Positions 20,534 through 32,463 of a stretch of DNA of 64,000 nucleotides are shown here, piece by piece. The stretch covers positions 13,082,001-13,146,000 of the forward strand of contig JBHGNT010000012.1 of NCBI GenBank assembly GCA_043228905.1, given 5' to 3'. The notes beneath the pieces were generated by a model, which was not told the origin of the DNA, made no database searches, and was given only the letters and a program-made list of their open reading frames with translations. Both the position numbers and the translations under genes were made by a program. Origin of the DNA: Azolla caroliniana. Its lineage: Eukaryota; Polypodiophyta. Position 1 is the stretch's first letter. Each line of letters opens with the position of its first letter.

Positions 20534-21517
20534 ATGGATAGAGGCATGGCTACGTCGCTCCCGGTGGAGAAGCTCGACAGGAGCAACTACGCATCCTGGT
20601 CTTACAAGATGCACCAGTACCTGTTTGGACACGGGTACTGGAGTTATGTCGAAGGAGCGAATGATGCGGCGCCAGACTCGGCACACAAGGACTTCCCGGT
20701 ATGGGAACAGGCGGCAAGCAGGGTGATGTACTGCTTCGCGTCCAGTGTCGGCGATCAGCTGCTCAGCCACATCCGTGACGCCAAGACACCGAAGGATGCT
20801 TGGGGGAACCTAAAAAAGGTTTTCGCCGCAAGCACCACTGCCCGGAAGCTGCAACTCAGACAGGAGTTGAGCAATGTTCGACAGAAGAACATGTCCGTGG
20901 CAGACTACACGGGCCGGAAAAAGGAGATCTGCGACTCGCTCGCCTCTATCAATGTTACCATAGAGGAAGACGAGATGGTGCAGGTATGTCTCAGAGGCCT
21001 GGCATCCAAGTTCGGAGCGTTCCGGACTGCGGTGTGTACAAGGGAGAATACCCCCTTATTCTTCGACTTACAGTTGATGCTCCTTGTAGAGGAGAACCAC
21101 GCCGGTGCACCTACCAGTGCATCCCCGGATAGCCGAATGTTGTACACGGGAACGGATCTGTTCCGTGGGCTTGGTGGAAGAGGTGGGTCGGCACGCAATG
21201 GAGGCGGCCGGCAAGAGCAGGAACGGAGGCACTATGAGCGTGCCGACAGCAGTTCCGGGACTTCCACAAGCAGGGGGAGTCAAGGCGGTGCCGGAGGCCG
21301 GCAAGACAAATCCGCTACGGAATGCTGGTACTGTGGCAAAAAAGACCATAGGGAAAGCGAGTGCTGGAGAAAGCATGCCGATTCGGACAAATCCGGATCC
21401 GGCAAGACCAGTAAGGATGACCGACAAAACTCGCACTACGCAAACGGATCAGGAGGATCCGGAACCGGAAAGGCGGGTAAGGGGCCAACCTTGGTGATGA
21501 ATCACAAGGCAAACTAA
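20534..21517 (+). pseudogene. Copia-2 gag polyprotein part
   Basis: ATG 20534 begins MDRGMATSLPVEKLDRSNYA. The gag core follows (KLQLRQELSNVRQKNMSVAD, then LASKFGAFRTAVCTREN). After a Gly/Ser/Arg-rich linker come the zinc knuckle CWYCGKKDHRESEC and a second low-complexity linker. The frame ends at TAA 21515-21517, where copia-1 reads through with a Ser codon (one C-to-A change), so this is a nonsense mutation inside gag-pol and not the natural end of gag. Confidence 0.9.
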
Positions 21518-22841
21518 ATGAAGAAGACCACTTCCATAACGGAGGAAGTGTGGTATGTTGATTCTGGCGCGTCGAACCACATGACGAGCCACAAAGAGTG
21601 GTTCTCCTTTCTGGAGAAACCGGATCAACCAGGAGTAGTCGAAACCGGAGACGACACTGCTCACCCAATCGTGCACGTCGGAGAAGTCCCTCTAAGCCAC
21701 GTCGGACAGAAAGGGAAGCTGATGAACGTATTACACGTTCCGACAATCACAAAGAACCTGGTGTCCATCGGTCAGATTGTCGACCAGGGGATGCAGGTGT
21801 GGTTTACGCACCTCGGGTGGTTCATTGAGGATGAGGGCGAAGTCATTGCGCAAGGGCGCAGAGACGGGAGGATGTTTATCCTCAACACCAATGACTTTGG
21901 CACCGCTCTGTTCGCGAAACGACAGAAGGTCAAGTCGGACATCGACTTGTGGCACAAGCGGATAGGCCACGTCAACTACCGGAGGCTTCAAGATCTGCAA
22001 ACGAAACAAGTCGTTTTCGGTTTGCCGAAGTTCAGTGGCCGGAGAGCCAAAATTTGTGAAGCCTACCAACTTGGGAAGCAACACCGGCTTCCATTCCCCA
22101 CCGAACGGAACCGGAGCCGTAACAAGCTCGATCTCATCCATTCAGATGTGTGGGGACTGGCACAAAGTGTAAGCCTTGGCGGGAGCCGATACTTCGTCTC
22201 CTTCATCGACGACTATACTCGACATACTTGGATCTACCTCATTGAGCGGAAGAGCGAAGTCTTCGACTGTTTCCGGAACCTCCAGAAGATGGTGGAACGG
22301 GAATCGGAGAGAAGATCAAATGCCTTCGGTCGGATGGCGGAAAGGAATATTTTTCCGGCCAATTCACTAGTTATCTGCAGCAGAAGGGAATTCGGCGAGA
22401 GTTCAGCTGCAGCTACACACCGGAGCAAAACGGTGTGGCCGAAAGGAAGAACCGGACACTCGTTGAAGCGGCAAGAGCAATGCTGGAGGAAAAGAGCATG
22501 CCCCGGTTCTACTGGGCGGAGGCGGTTCAGACGACCGTCTACATACAAAACCGCATTGGTGACAAGGTGTCAGCTCATGAGTTGTATTTCGGGCGCAAGC
22601 CGAACTTAAGACACCTTTGGATATTCGGCAGCATAGCGTATGTGCATGTGCCGGGTCAGAAGCGGAGAAAGTTGGATGCAAAATCGGAAAAATGCATCCT
22701 AGTCGGCTATGCTCAAGAGCAAAAGGGGTATAAGTGCTATAACACCCCCGGACGAAGGAAGTCTGAGTTAGCCGGGATGTCGAGTTCGACGAATCGGCAT
22801 CCTGGTACTCCGTACCGACACCGACTTCCGATCCCGACCCA
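21518..22841 (+). pseudogene. Copia-2 protease and integrase
   Basis: The same frame continues. Protease: WYVDSGASNHMTSHKEW. Pre-integrase: LWHKRIGHVNYRRLQDLQ. Integrase core: DLIHSDVWG, SRYFVSFIDDYTRHTWIY. A frameshift near 22310 moves to the next frame, which carries YTPEQNGVAERKNRTLVEAA (Glu) and GSIAYVHVPGQKRRKLD to about 22745. A second shift there leads into the acidic spacer before RT. Two frameshifts and the upstream stop make it non-functional. Confidence 0.88.
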
Positions 22842-23695
22842 ATGCCGGAAGATCAGGCCAGTGAGCCTGAATCAGCCCTAGCAGAGGATCATGAAGCCGT
22901 GACTCAAGATGAGAGTGTGGAATCGTTACGGTTGAGTGGACCGAACAAGCGACTGAGTCAGCTGGACCAGTCGGATGAAGAGACGGCAAGTGGTGGAGAC
23001 TCTGTCATGCTCTCCCCGCGCAAGGAACCAAGGAAACGGTTCACGCGCAAAGATAAGGGGAAAAGGAAGATGCCGGAATTCGAAACCGGCAACGATGAGT
23101 CGGATCAGTGCGTATCCGACTCCGGAAAGGAGAAAGGCGGATCTTCGGCAACGAAGACCAAACTGGCCAAGAAGGGCCTCAAATCAGGTGACGGTGCGTT
23201 GCGCCGATCAACCCGCCAGAAGGATCCCGTCATACGGTACGGGTACAATGAATACATAGCGCATCATTATGCGTACATGTCTAAGGTGACAGAAGTGCGT
23301 GAGCCGGAGAGCTACGCAGAAGCGGCAAAGGCCGCAAATTGGCGTGCCGCTATGGACGAAGAAATGCGGGCACTCGATGCCAACGAAACATGGGACCTAG
23401 TTGATCCTCCCCGTCACTGTAAACCGATCGGATGCAAGTGGGTGTACAAGGTCAAGTACAACGCCGACGGTTCTGTTAACTGGTACAAAGCCCGGTTAGT
23501 GGCCAAGGGATACGCACAGACCGACGGAATCGACTACGATGAGACCTTCGCTCCTGTGGCGAAGATGACGACGGTTCGTGTGGTACTGGCGGTTGCTGCG
23601 GCAAGGGGGTGGCATCTTCACCAGATGGATGTGAAGAACACCTTCCTTCAAGGAGAGCTTGAAGAAGAAGTCTTTATGACTCAGCCCCCCGGATT
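22842..23695 (+). pseudogene. Copia-2 reverse transcriptase, N-terminal half
   Basis: The acidic and basic spacer is followed by the RT start: [57 protein letters not shown] and [19 protein letters not shown]. The frame is lost at MTQPPGFV (23695), where the sequence switches to copia-3 in the opposite orientation. The YVDD box and RNase H are therefore missing here. A related C-terminal part lies at 41055-44404. Confidence 0.88.
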
Positions 23696-24660
23696 TGTCG
23701 GAACCTCGTTGGGCCGCATACCTTTCCCGTATCAGGACGAAGCTTGACGGTTCTGTCCAGAGGAGTCGAGACGGACTTACAGTCGGCCATCCTGAATTTG
23801 AAGAGCATACTCAGCACGTAATGACGTTGGCTGATCAATATGCCTTCGGGGGTACGGATCACTTCGATCCCGAGGAAGTAATCAAGGTCCCCCAGTTCCT
23901 TCATGTCGAACGATGCCACAAGCTGGAGCTTCACGCGGTCGATTTCACCTAGGTCGGCGCCGGTGATGACCAAGTCATCAACATATAGTAAAATACTAAT
24001 CGGGCCGAGTCGACCTTTCCGAATGAATATGGAAGAGTCCGATTTTGACGTCACGAAGCCCATCCGACGCAGTTGTTGCGTGATCTTCACGTTCCAGGCA
24101 CGCGGGGCTTGCTTCAGTCCGTAAAGGGACTTCTTCAGTCGGCATATTGCCGAGGAGTTCGTTCCAGAGTGAAATCAGGGGGGTTGTAACATGTACACCT
24201 GTTCCTCAAGGTCACCTTGCAGGAACGCATTCCTTACATCCATCTGATGTAGGTGCCACCCCTTGGCTGCAGCTACAGCGAGCAAAACTGGACGGTCGTC
24301 ATTTTCGCGACCGACGCAAATGTCTCATCGTAGTCGATGCCGTGTTTCTGCGCGTAGCCCTTTGCCACTAGCCGAGCCTTGTACCAGTTGACCGAGCCAT
24401 CGGTGTTGTACTTGACCTTGTACAGCCACCTACACCCGATTGGTTTTACCCCTCTTGGTGCGTCAACCAAGTCCCAGGTCTCGTTCTCCGCCAATGCGTG
24501 CATCTCTTCATCCATCGCGGCACGCCAATTCGCGTCTTTACCCGCTTCTACGTAGCTCTCCGGCTCACGCACTTCCGCTACACGGGTCATGTACGCATAA
24601 TGATGCGCCATGTACTTGTTGTATCCAAACCGCAAAACAGGGTTCTTCTAGCGGGTAGAT
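23696..24660 (-). pseudogene. Copia-3 reverse transcriptase fragment
   Basis: Minus-strand copia RT closely like copia-1: from 24635 the N-terminal part ([39 protein letters not shown]), then a broken middle (24272-24091). From 24090: QQLRRMGFVTSKSDSSIFIR, ISILLYVDDLVITGADLGEI, DYFLGIEVIRTPEGILISQR and [18 protein letters not shown] is intact. It retains the segment after YVDD that copia-1 has deleted. It is cut at 23696 by the head-on join to copia-2. Confidence 0.87.
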
Positions 24661-26066
24661 CGCCGTAATCTCGCATTAGCCAATGTCGAGGCCTTCTCAA
24701 TCGACGCGGTCTTCATCTTTAAAGACCCGTCACCGGCTCCCTCGAAGTTGGACTCGCGTCGGTCTGACTCGTTCCTTTCCGTGCCGGAATCCGACACCTT
24801 CTTCTTCCCTTTCTCTCTTCGCGTAAGCTGTCTCCTTGGCTTCCTGCGCGGGGAATGCACGGCAGAGTCTCCACTACTCGCCGACTCTTCATCGGACTGG
24901 TCGTACCGACTCAGTCGTCCAATCGGTCCACTTAAGCGGAGTGAAATCAGATTCTCTTCGCAGGTCTCGATTTCGGGCTCACCCGGAGGCATCTCGGCCT
25001 CGCTGACCTCATCGTCAGAACACGGATTGGAGTCGGGGTTCGGAGTCGGGGGCTGGTACCAGGACGCGGACTCGTCAACCACAACGTCGTGGCTAACACG
25101 CGTTTGTTTGGTGCGAGGGTTATAGCACTTATAACCCTTCTACTGGTTCGAGTAACCGACCAAGATGCATTTCTCGGCCTTTGCGTCCAGCTTCCTCCTT
25201 TTCTCCTTCGGTACATGCACATACGCAATGCTACCGAACACCCTCAAGTGTCGCAAGTTCGGCTTCGTTCCGAAATATAGCTCGTGCGCCGACACTTGGT
25301 CTCCGATCCGGTTCTAGATGTATACTGCGGTCCTTACCGGCTCGGCCTAGTAGAACTTGGGCAAGGTCTTCTCTTCCAGCATTGCCCATGCCGCTTCCAC
25401 AACTGACCGATTCTTCCTCTCGGCCACGCCATTCTGCTCCGGCGTGTATCTACAACTGAATTCGCGGCGAATTCCCATTTGTTGTAGGTAACCGTTGAAT
25501 TGACCGGAAAAGTACTCTTTTCCGCCATCCGACCGCAGGCACTTGATCTTTCGTCTCGTTTCTGTTTCCACGAACCCTTTGAGGTCCCGGAAACAGTCGA
25601 AGACTTCGCTCTTCCTCTCAATGAGGTAGATCCACGTGTGCCGTGTGTGGTCATCAATGAAGGAGACAAAAAGGAAGTCGGTGTTGCTTCCCGAGCTGGC
25701 AGGCTTCATAAATTTGTGCCTTTCGGCCACTAAATTTGGGCAATCCAAATATTACCTGTTTCGATTGCAGATCTTGAAGCCGCTGGTAGTTGACGTGGCC
25801 TATCCGCTTGTGCCACAACTCGATGTCCGACTCGGATTTTTTTTCCTTCGCAGACATTGCGGTGCCGCCGTCAGTGGAGTCGAGGATGAACATCCTGCCG
25901 TCTCTGCGCCCTTGCGCAATCACACGACCTTCTTCCTCAATGAAGCACCCGAGGTGTGTAAACCAAACCTCCATCCCTTGGTCGACGATCTGTCTGACCG
26001 AGACCAAGTTTTTCGTGATTGTCGGAACGTGCAACACGTTCATGAGTTTCCCTTTCTGCCCGACAT
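24661..26066 (-). pseudogene. Copia-3 pre-integrase, integrase and spacer
   Basis: From 26043: MNVLHVPTITKNLVSVRQIV, LWHKRIGHVNYQRLQDLQ. A deletion near 25670 removes the start of the integrase core. The rest follows: FIDDHTRHTWIYLIERKSE, YTPEQNGVAERKNRSVVEAA, a stop near 25347, then the acidic spacer to RRSTR at about 24660. Gag and protease are missing because the chromovirus E LTR begins at 26067 inside this gene. Confidence 0.85.
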
Positions 26067-26521
26067 TGTTACGGGCATGACCATATAATATCCCGTGGTA
26101 AGAATTTACCGTAGTATTCTATACACGTGGATAAGTGTGAGGGTTAAATGAGAGTGTAAAGAAGGGGAGGATTACTTTTAATCCTCGGGATTGAGACAAC
26201 CCATTAGGTCAAGTGTGAACTTGCCTGGGGGCCTTGGGTATCGCTATAAATAAGAGGCCTAGCTACCCTCATTTGATGATCTTTTGACTACATCGAGACT
26301 CTGCTTGTGTGGTGGGTCAACTCTTGTAGCGAGCGCGCCAGCACCAGGTACGACTCGACGCCACGGCGGTGGTATGGGACGCCGATCGAGGCTCGAGTCC
26401 GTCTCGATCCCTTCGCTCGGGGGTGGTCGGGTGGATCGGCACCCTTCTTTCTCTTTCTCCTTTCTATCTTTCATTTCTTTATCCTTATCTTAAGCTTTCT
26501 TTAGTACCTAGATCTATAATA
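26067..26521 (+). repeat. Chromovirus E 5' LTR
   Basis: It starts TGTTACGGGCATGACC and ends ...TCTATAATA (455 bp). TATAAATA is at 26245-26252. TGGTATCAGA, the start of an initiator-Met primer site, begins at 26524 after two bases. The LTR lies inside copia-3, so E inserted into copia-3; the right-hand target duplication is not seen because E is truncated. Confidence 0.9.
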
Positions 26522-26779
26522 TTTGGTATCAGATTTTTGTACTAATGTTTCTTTGTTTTTCATTTGTCTTTTGATTGATGCTGATCGATCGTTGTGCGGT
26601 TGGCCTTGATCCAGACAACGATCAACAAAGAACTTCGGTAACTCTTTCCAGAATTTTTCTTTCTATTCTCTCTTCTCCCATCTAATCATGTGTTTAGTTT
26701 ATATGTAATTTTTTTCCTTAAGTCAATGATGTTGTAGTGGTCTTTAATTGATTATCTAAAACGTTTACATATGTGCATG

Positions 26780-27025
26780 ACGTCAATACCTCGTTTGACA
26801 TATTAATAATATGTGATGAGTGTCGTATGCGTACGAGGTTAATACCTCAATTACGTATTACGTTCACGAACATATGTTACGTTTGCGTATGAGTTTAATA
26901 CCTTGACTTGTTGTAAACGATATGCGTTTGGTCTCGTATGCGTAAGAGGTCAATACCTCCATTGCGTATTACGATGATCTCTTATTTGTGGATGTTTCGT
27001 GTGCATAGAGGTATATACCTCGATT
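26780..27025. repeat. Array of palindromic GAGGT-N4-ACCTC motifs
   Basis: Five sites about 50-60 bp apart: the first near 26784 is a half form (GTCAATACCTC), then GAGGTTAATACCTC, a degenerate GAGTTTAATACCTT, GAGGTCAATACCTC and GAGGTATATACCTC. The array is kept in the leaders of J (38835-39070) and G (51680-51915). Possible protein-binding sites or RNA hairpins. Confidence 0.6.
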
Positions 27026-27699
27026 ACGTATCTCGATCACATCATTTGTGGCTATTTACTATAACGATATGTTTAATATAGGCATATGTGGTCACATATA
27101 TACGTATTTGATCGTATATATGTGATAAGTAAACATATGTGTATATTCGTTATTACGTGATTATATCGAAAGTTGTCATGGTCGGGAAAACGATGTTGGT
27201 GGCCGTCCTCACATTTTTGTGAGAATGGCGTTGTCACCATCCCTTTTTCAACATTTTTTTTATTGTTGATAACCTCGTTGACGACCTCGATTTCGTTACG
27301 TAAAGAAACGCCAATAGCCAAAATGATGTTGAGTACGTAGGGCTTGACCCACTTCAAGTGAGGTCGCTCCAATGACGCACGTATCCAACATCCCTCCCTC
27401 GTTACATGGATACGATGCCACCATGAGCTCGTTCTTACGAGAGGCATTCGTAATGACGTGACCATGTGATGGCCCACGTGAGCCTACTACGAAACAAGGG
27501 CTCATTTGGCTTGAACATTAGGTTGCACTTTGGCGTATGCCATCGTAATTACGAGACTTGAGGTTAGGTAACGTACCAACATAGTTTTGGTAAATGAGGG
27601 CGAAATAAGGACCCTTGACATATATGTTCTTTTAAAAAAACATATATAATCAATTGCCTCGCATATCTCTTATACGCATCAAACATTAAGCATTCGAGA

Positions 27700-27770
27700 A
27701 GAGCAATTTACTTGGTTGGGTCAAGTGTTTAATGTATTTGTTCTCGAGGTCTCGAGTTCAAATATGACAA
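27700..27770 (+). other. tRNA-like relic in chromovirus leader
   Basis: GGTTGGGTCAAGTGTTTAATG resembles a tRNA D arm/A box (TGGCTCAAGTG in other copies), and CTCGAGTTCAAATATGA resembles a T arm/B box. No full cloverleaf was found. It is present at the same place in each leader copy (about 32620, 38090, 47510, 52605 and 63610). Confidence 0.35.
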
Positions 27771-28210
27771 AGACCATACAACATCCTTGATACATATGAC
27801 TATAACACATGTTTAGACTTAAGGTCTAAGTGCACCTCGGGGTCCTCGTAATAGGACTTAAAGAGCCGAAACCACATATGTGGGCACCGAAACATAGTTT
27901 ATTATTAACATTTTTTTCGTGTATAAACTATTCATGACGCGAACATACATGGTTGAGCCTCGGGGAGCCACCATGAAAAAATCGATATAGAGATCAGGGA
28001 AAGACATTTATTTGTCACCCCCATGGTTTTTAAAACACCTTTGTGTTACCATAGTAACCTGATCTTGAATCTCATCTCATACGTCTAGAGGGGTATTGAC
28101 GTGAGATAATGATATCGATTAATGCTCGCCCATGATATGTTTACATCACGACATGATGTTATGAGTATATCTCTTACCTTGTCCTATTTCTTTTCCAGAA
28201 ATAATCTTTA

Positions 28211-29235
28211 ATGGCTCAAATTAACGACCCCATGTCATCCGCTCAAGCGGAAGGAACTCAAGGGAATCCTCCTGGACAAATGTCCACTGAGATGTATTTG
28301 GCACAAATAACCCAATACCTTAGTTTCACCGCTCAACAGATGACCGAACTTCGGCAATCTCAGAGTGCTCTTGAGGCATGTGTCATTAGTCTACAACGTG
28401 AGACTAATAGACCTGATGAGCGACAAGGTGAACCATCATTTGTCGTTAAGCCATTTACGAGAGACAAAAAGGAAAGAACCGAAGAAGCAATCTGCACATG
28501 GCTGGGACGATGGGAGTCTCATTTTGAGCTCTATCCCACGCTAGATAGTACGAAGATTGCATATGTCGGCCGAGAACTCGGGGGTAAGGCCGCCGCCTAG
28601 TGGCGTGGGCTCCGTACAATGGGGAAATTGCCCGATACCTGGACAGATTTTGTCACGGTTTTTAAGGGCCAATTTCTGCCATCTCCCTCTCGAACCGAGG
28701 CCGCACAAGCTTTAATGAACCTGTCTAGCAGGAAATTTTCCTCGCTAGAAGACTATGTTCACCATGCTAGAACCCAAATCCAAAAATCGGGTCTAGAAGG
28801 GGACAATTGATTGATAGCTTTGTTTGTCAATGGCATCCCCAATTTGGACTATCACTGGATAGTGCACGATAAGGATTCAAAATCCTTCGAAGAGGCCGTT
28901 GAAATAGTTCTTCGCTATCAACGCACTTCGAAGAAGGACCATAACAAACTCAACGAAGTGCCCGGGACTAAGCAGTCGCAATTTGTTGGGAAACGCAAGA
29001 CACCCAACGAATTCCTGGATCGCGATTGTAAGCGACAACATCCTTTTTGTGTATTCTGCAAAAAGAAGGGTCATACAAAAGATCAATGTCGAAAGCTCCA
29101 ACGGAAAGAGCACGACAACAAAGCTAATGTTGCAGACCATAAAGGTCAGATTCCTAATGTCCTTCACGTCTATACACATCATTTAAGTAATTGTCAATGT
29201 TCTTTCCCTCACTATGTATTGGGTCCCAATGATTG
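28211..29235 (+). pseudogene. Chromovirus E gag
   Basis: ATG 28211 begins MAQINDPMSSAQAEG. Three open pieces in the same frame are split by TAG near 28600 and TGA near 28810; both fall where other copies have Trp, so each is a single G-to-A change. Motifs: [47 protein letters not shown] and the zinc knuckle [14 protein letters not shown]. The gene is cut at 29235, before protease, by an inverted join. Confidence 0.88.
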
Positions 29236-29898
29236 TCAATCCTCTTTTTGACCTCGGGTAAATCTCGAACACAAACCTTGCCATTACGGTAGAGAAAACC
29301 GTTAGCAATGTGGAAGTATTCCTTCGAGGACGTGCTGGTGTCTGTTCCAGACTCAACTCTTGCCCAGTATTTTGCAAAATAACTGTCATCAGGATACTTT
29401 CCTCGAAGGTGATCATAAAGATCTGATGTTATTTCAGTGAAGATAAGCATGTTAACTTCACGGATGTGACGTAGTGCATCAGCGACAGTGTTCATGGAAC
29501 CTTTACGATATCGTATGGAAAAATCAAAGTCCTGGATGAGATCAGCCCATCGTGCCTTACGAACTTTCAGTAAACGGCGTCGTCAATGGGGAGTAATTAC
29601 GAAGAGACTTTCCCAAAAACCCCTCAAAACCAAGGAATGATCGAACTTCTCAAATATTCCGAAGAGTGGGCCAATGCTTGATTTTCTCAATGCGAGAAGG
29701 ATCAATTTCACCTACTCGTTCGGTTATGAGATGTCCAAGATAAGTAATTGATTTCTTGAAGAACTCACATTTTGAGATCTTCGCATAAAACTGTTTGTCA
29801 CGCAATGTTTGTAAAACAAAGCGGACATGTCTAGCATGTTCTTGTAATGTACGGCTATAAACTAAAATATCATCCAAGAAAATAACAACAAATTTTCC
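29236..29898 (-). pseudogene. Chromovirus H RNase H and RT scraps
   Basis: 29495-29236 reads RNase H end and spacer (NTVADALRHIREVNML, DLYDHLRGKYPDDSYFAKYW, VRDLPEVKKR). A deletion at about 29567 drops most of RNase H. 29877-29650 reads the RT end: [40 protein letters not shown] second deletion at 29898 removes the RT fingers and palm. Orientation is opposite to E. Confidence 0.8.
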
Positions 29899-31476
29899 AT
29901 CAGGTAGTTCACTTGGAAAAACATCATGAAAATCATTTAAGATTTCATCAAGTTGTTGTTGTTCAAAATATGTTAATTGAACCGGGACATTATTGATATT
30001 GTAAACGTGAATGTCCGGATCAAGTATACACTAAAATAACGTAGAACAAGACAACTCGGATATTGATGGACACGAGGTAACAATCGAGAGGGATTGTGTT
30101 TTTACACATTGAATAAAATGCGTACAATTGTTCAGTACAAAAGAAATGGAATGGCGAACCCAAACAATAAATAAAGAAGAGTTTTTATTATAAAACCAGG
30201 GATAACCCAGTATTACATCGGTGGTACAAAGATTCATTACATGGAAGTCTACTTCCTCTATATAAGTATCAATAGAAATTCCTAATGAATGAATCACCCT
30301 GTTGATGTATTGTACTCTTCCATCAGCCAAGTGGACCGTGTAGGTGTGATCACTTACAGTGGGCTGAATTCCCCATATCTAAACCAAACGATCATTCACA
30401 AAATTGTGTGAGCTTCCCGAATCAAATAAAAATTGTACGGGAGATCCATTGATATACCCGTTTGCACGTAGTAAATCATTGGGACCCAATACATAGTGAG
30501 GGAAACAACATTGACAATAACTTAAATGATGTGTATAGACCTGAAGGACATTAGGAATCTGACCTTTATGGTCTACAGCTTTAGCTTTGTTGTCGTGCTC
30601 TTTCCGTTGGAGCTTTCGACATTGATCTTTTGTATGACCCTTCTTTTTGCAAAATACGCAAAAAGGATGTTGTCGCTTACAATCGCGATCCAGGAATTCG
30701 TTGGGTGTCTTGCGTTTCCCAACAAATTGCGACTGCTTAGTCCGGGGCGCTTCGTTGGGTTTGTTGTGGTCCTTCTTCGAAGTGCGTTTATAGCGAAGAA
30801 CTATTTCAATGGCCTCTTCGAAGGATTTTGGATCCTTATCGTGCACTATCCAGTGATAGTCCGAATTGGGGATGCCATTGACAAAACAAGCTATCAACCA
30901 ATTGTCCCTTTCTAGACCCGATTTTTGGATTTGGGTTCTAGCATGGTGAACATAGTCTTCTAGAGAGGAAAATTTCCTTCTAGAGAGGTTCATTAAAGCT
31001 TGTGCTGCCTCGGTTCCAGAGGGAGGTTGCAGAAATTGGCCCTTAAAAACCGTGACAAAATCTGTCCAGGTACGGAGCCCATGCCACCAGGCGGCGGCCT
31101 TACCCCCGAGTTCCCGGCCGACATATGCAATCTTCGTACTATCTGGCGTGGGATAGAACTCAAAATGAGACTCCCATCGTCCCACTCATGTGCAGATTGC
31201 TTCTTCGGTTCTTTCCTTTTTGTCTCCCGTAAATGGCTTAACGACAAATGATGGTTCACCTTGTCGCTCATCAGGTCTATTAGTCTCACGTTATAGACAA
31301 ATGACACGTGCCTCAAGAGCACTCTGAGATTGCCGAAGTTCGGTCATCTGTTGAACGGTGAAACTAAGGTATTGGGTTATTTGTGCCAAATACATCTTAG
31401 TGGACATTTGTCCAGGAGGTTTCCCTTGAGTTCCTTCCGCTTGAGCGGATGACATCGGGTCGTTAATTTGAGCCAT
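29899..31476 (-). pseudogene. Chromovirus H protease and gag
   Basis: Gag starts at ATG 31476 (MAQINDPMSSAQAEG). A short frameshift region near 31200-31290 separates it from the body ([20 protein letters not shown], zinc knuckle [14 protein letters not shown]). Protease follows with [16 protein letters not shown] (active-site Asp intact) and, after a stop near 30378, [20 protein letters not shown]. The stretch 30030-29899 is the spacer before RT ([18 protein letters not shown]). Confidence 0.85.
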
Positions 31477-31540
31477 TAAACATCGGGTCGTTAATTTGAG
31501 CCATCGGGTCGTTAATTTGAGCCATTAATTTGAGCCAACC
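31446..31540 (-). repeat. Tandem copies of the gag start region
   Basis: The phrase CGGGTCGTTAATTTGAGCC, which carries the gag start codon on the minus strand, is repeated three times in a row with short indels, plus a fourth partial copy, so several gag ATGs lie close together upstream of the gene. Confidence 0.75.
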
Positions 31541-32215
31541 AAGTAAGTTGCTCTTCTTGAATGCTTAATGTTTGATGCGTATAAGTGATATGGGAGGCAA
31601 TTGATCATATATGTTTTTTTTAAAAGAACATATATGTCAAAGGTCCTTATTTCGCCCTCATTTACCAAAACTATGTTGGTACGTTACCTAACCTCAAGTC
31701 TCGTAACTATGTTGGTACGTTACCAAAACTATGTTGGTGCAACCTAATGGTCAAGCCAAATGAGCCCTCGTTTCGTAGTAGGCTCACGCGGGCCATCACA
31801 TGGTCACGTCATTACGAATGCCTCTCATAAGAACGAGCTCATGGTGGCATCGTATCCATGTAATGAGGGAGGGATGTTGGATACGTGCGTCATTGGAGCG
31901 ACCTCACTTGAAGTGGGTCAAGCCCTACGTACTCAACATCATTATGGCTATTGGCGTTTCTTTACGTAACGAAATCGAGGTCATCAACGGGGTTGTCAAC
32001 AATAAAAAACTGTTGAAAAAGGGATGGTGACAACGCCATTCTCACAAAAATGTGAGGACGGCCACCAAAATCCTTTTCCCGACAAGGACAACTTTCGATA
32101 TAATCACGTAATAACGAATATACACATATGTTTACTTATCACATATATACGATCAAATACGTATAAATGTGACCACATATGCCTATATTAAACAAATCGT
32201 TATATCCCATGTCTA
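31541..32215 (-). other. Chromovirus H partial leader
   Basis: Leader sequence as in J (38200-38800) in minus orientation, joined directly to the gag-start repeats; about 400 bp of the usual gag-proximal leader is missing. It ends at 32215, where a plus-orientation LTR scrap begins. No gene seen. Confidence 0.75.
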
Positions 32216-32463
32216 TCGCTATCTCTCCTTTCTATCTTTCATTTCTTTATCCTTATCTTAAGCTTACTTTAGTACCTAGATCTATAATAGCATGACCGGA
32301 CGACAAGATGAGGAACAACGTCATCGTTTCAAGGCCGGTGAGGAGCAACAACTTCTAAGCGTGGCAACCTCTCGCCTTCTCCAACAATGTGATCTTCGCC
32401 CACGCGCTTGTATTTGCCACTTTTAAAGAACGTATATAACTTTTTCAACTATACACTTTCTGA
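32216..32463 (+). repeat. LTR-end scrap and X repeat, copy 6
   Basis: 32228-32289 matches the last 62 bp of the chromovirus LTR in plus orientation. From 32290 the X tail-coding stretch (MTGRQDEEQRHRFKAGEEQQ, ...CICHF, stop) and the first bases of the X 3' region run into the N gap. Confidence 0.75.

Larger units (their letters stand above)
26522..28210 (+). other. Chromovirus E long leader (5' untranslated region)
   Basis: About 1.7 kb without a credible frame lies between the primer site and gag. It contains an array of GAGGT-N4-ACCTC palindromes (26780-27025), ACATATGT words, and a tRNA-like relic (27700-27770). The same leader is found with J, G, N, I and H. Short minus frames near 27073-27505 recur in other copies but show no recognisable domain. 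Confidence 0.75.

Noticed and set aside
27073-27505. Leader frames recurring in several chromovirus copies as a conserved small protein
   Set aside because: They recur because the leader itself recurs. Orientation relative to gag is antisense and lengths differ between copies.
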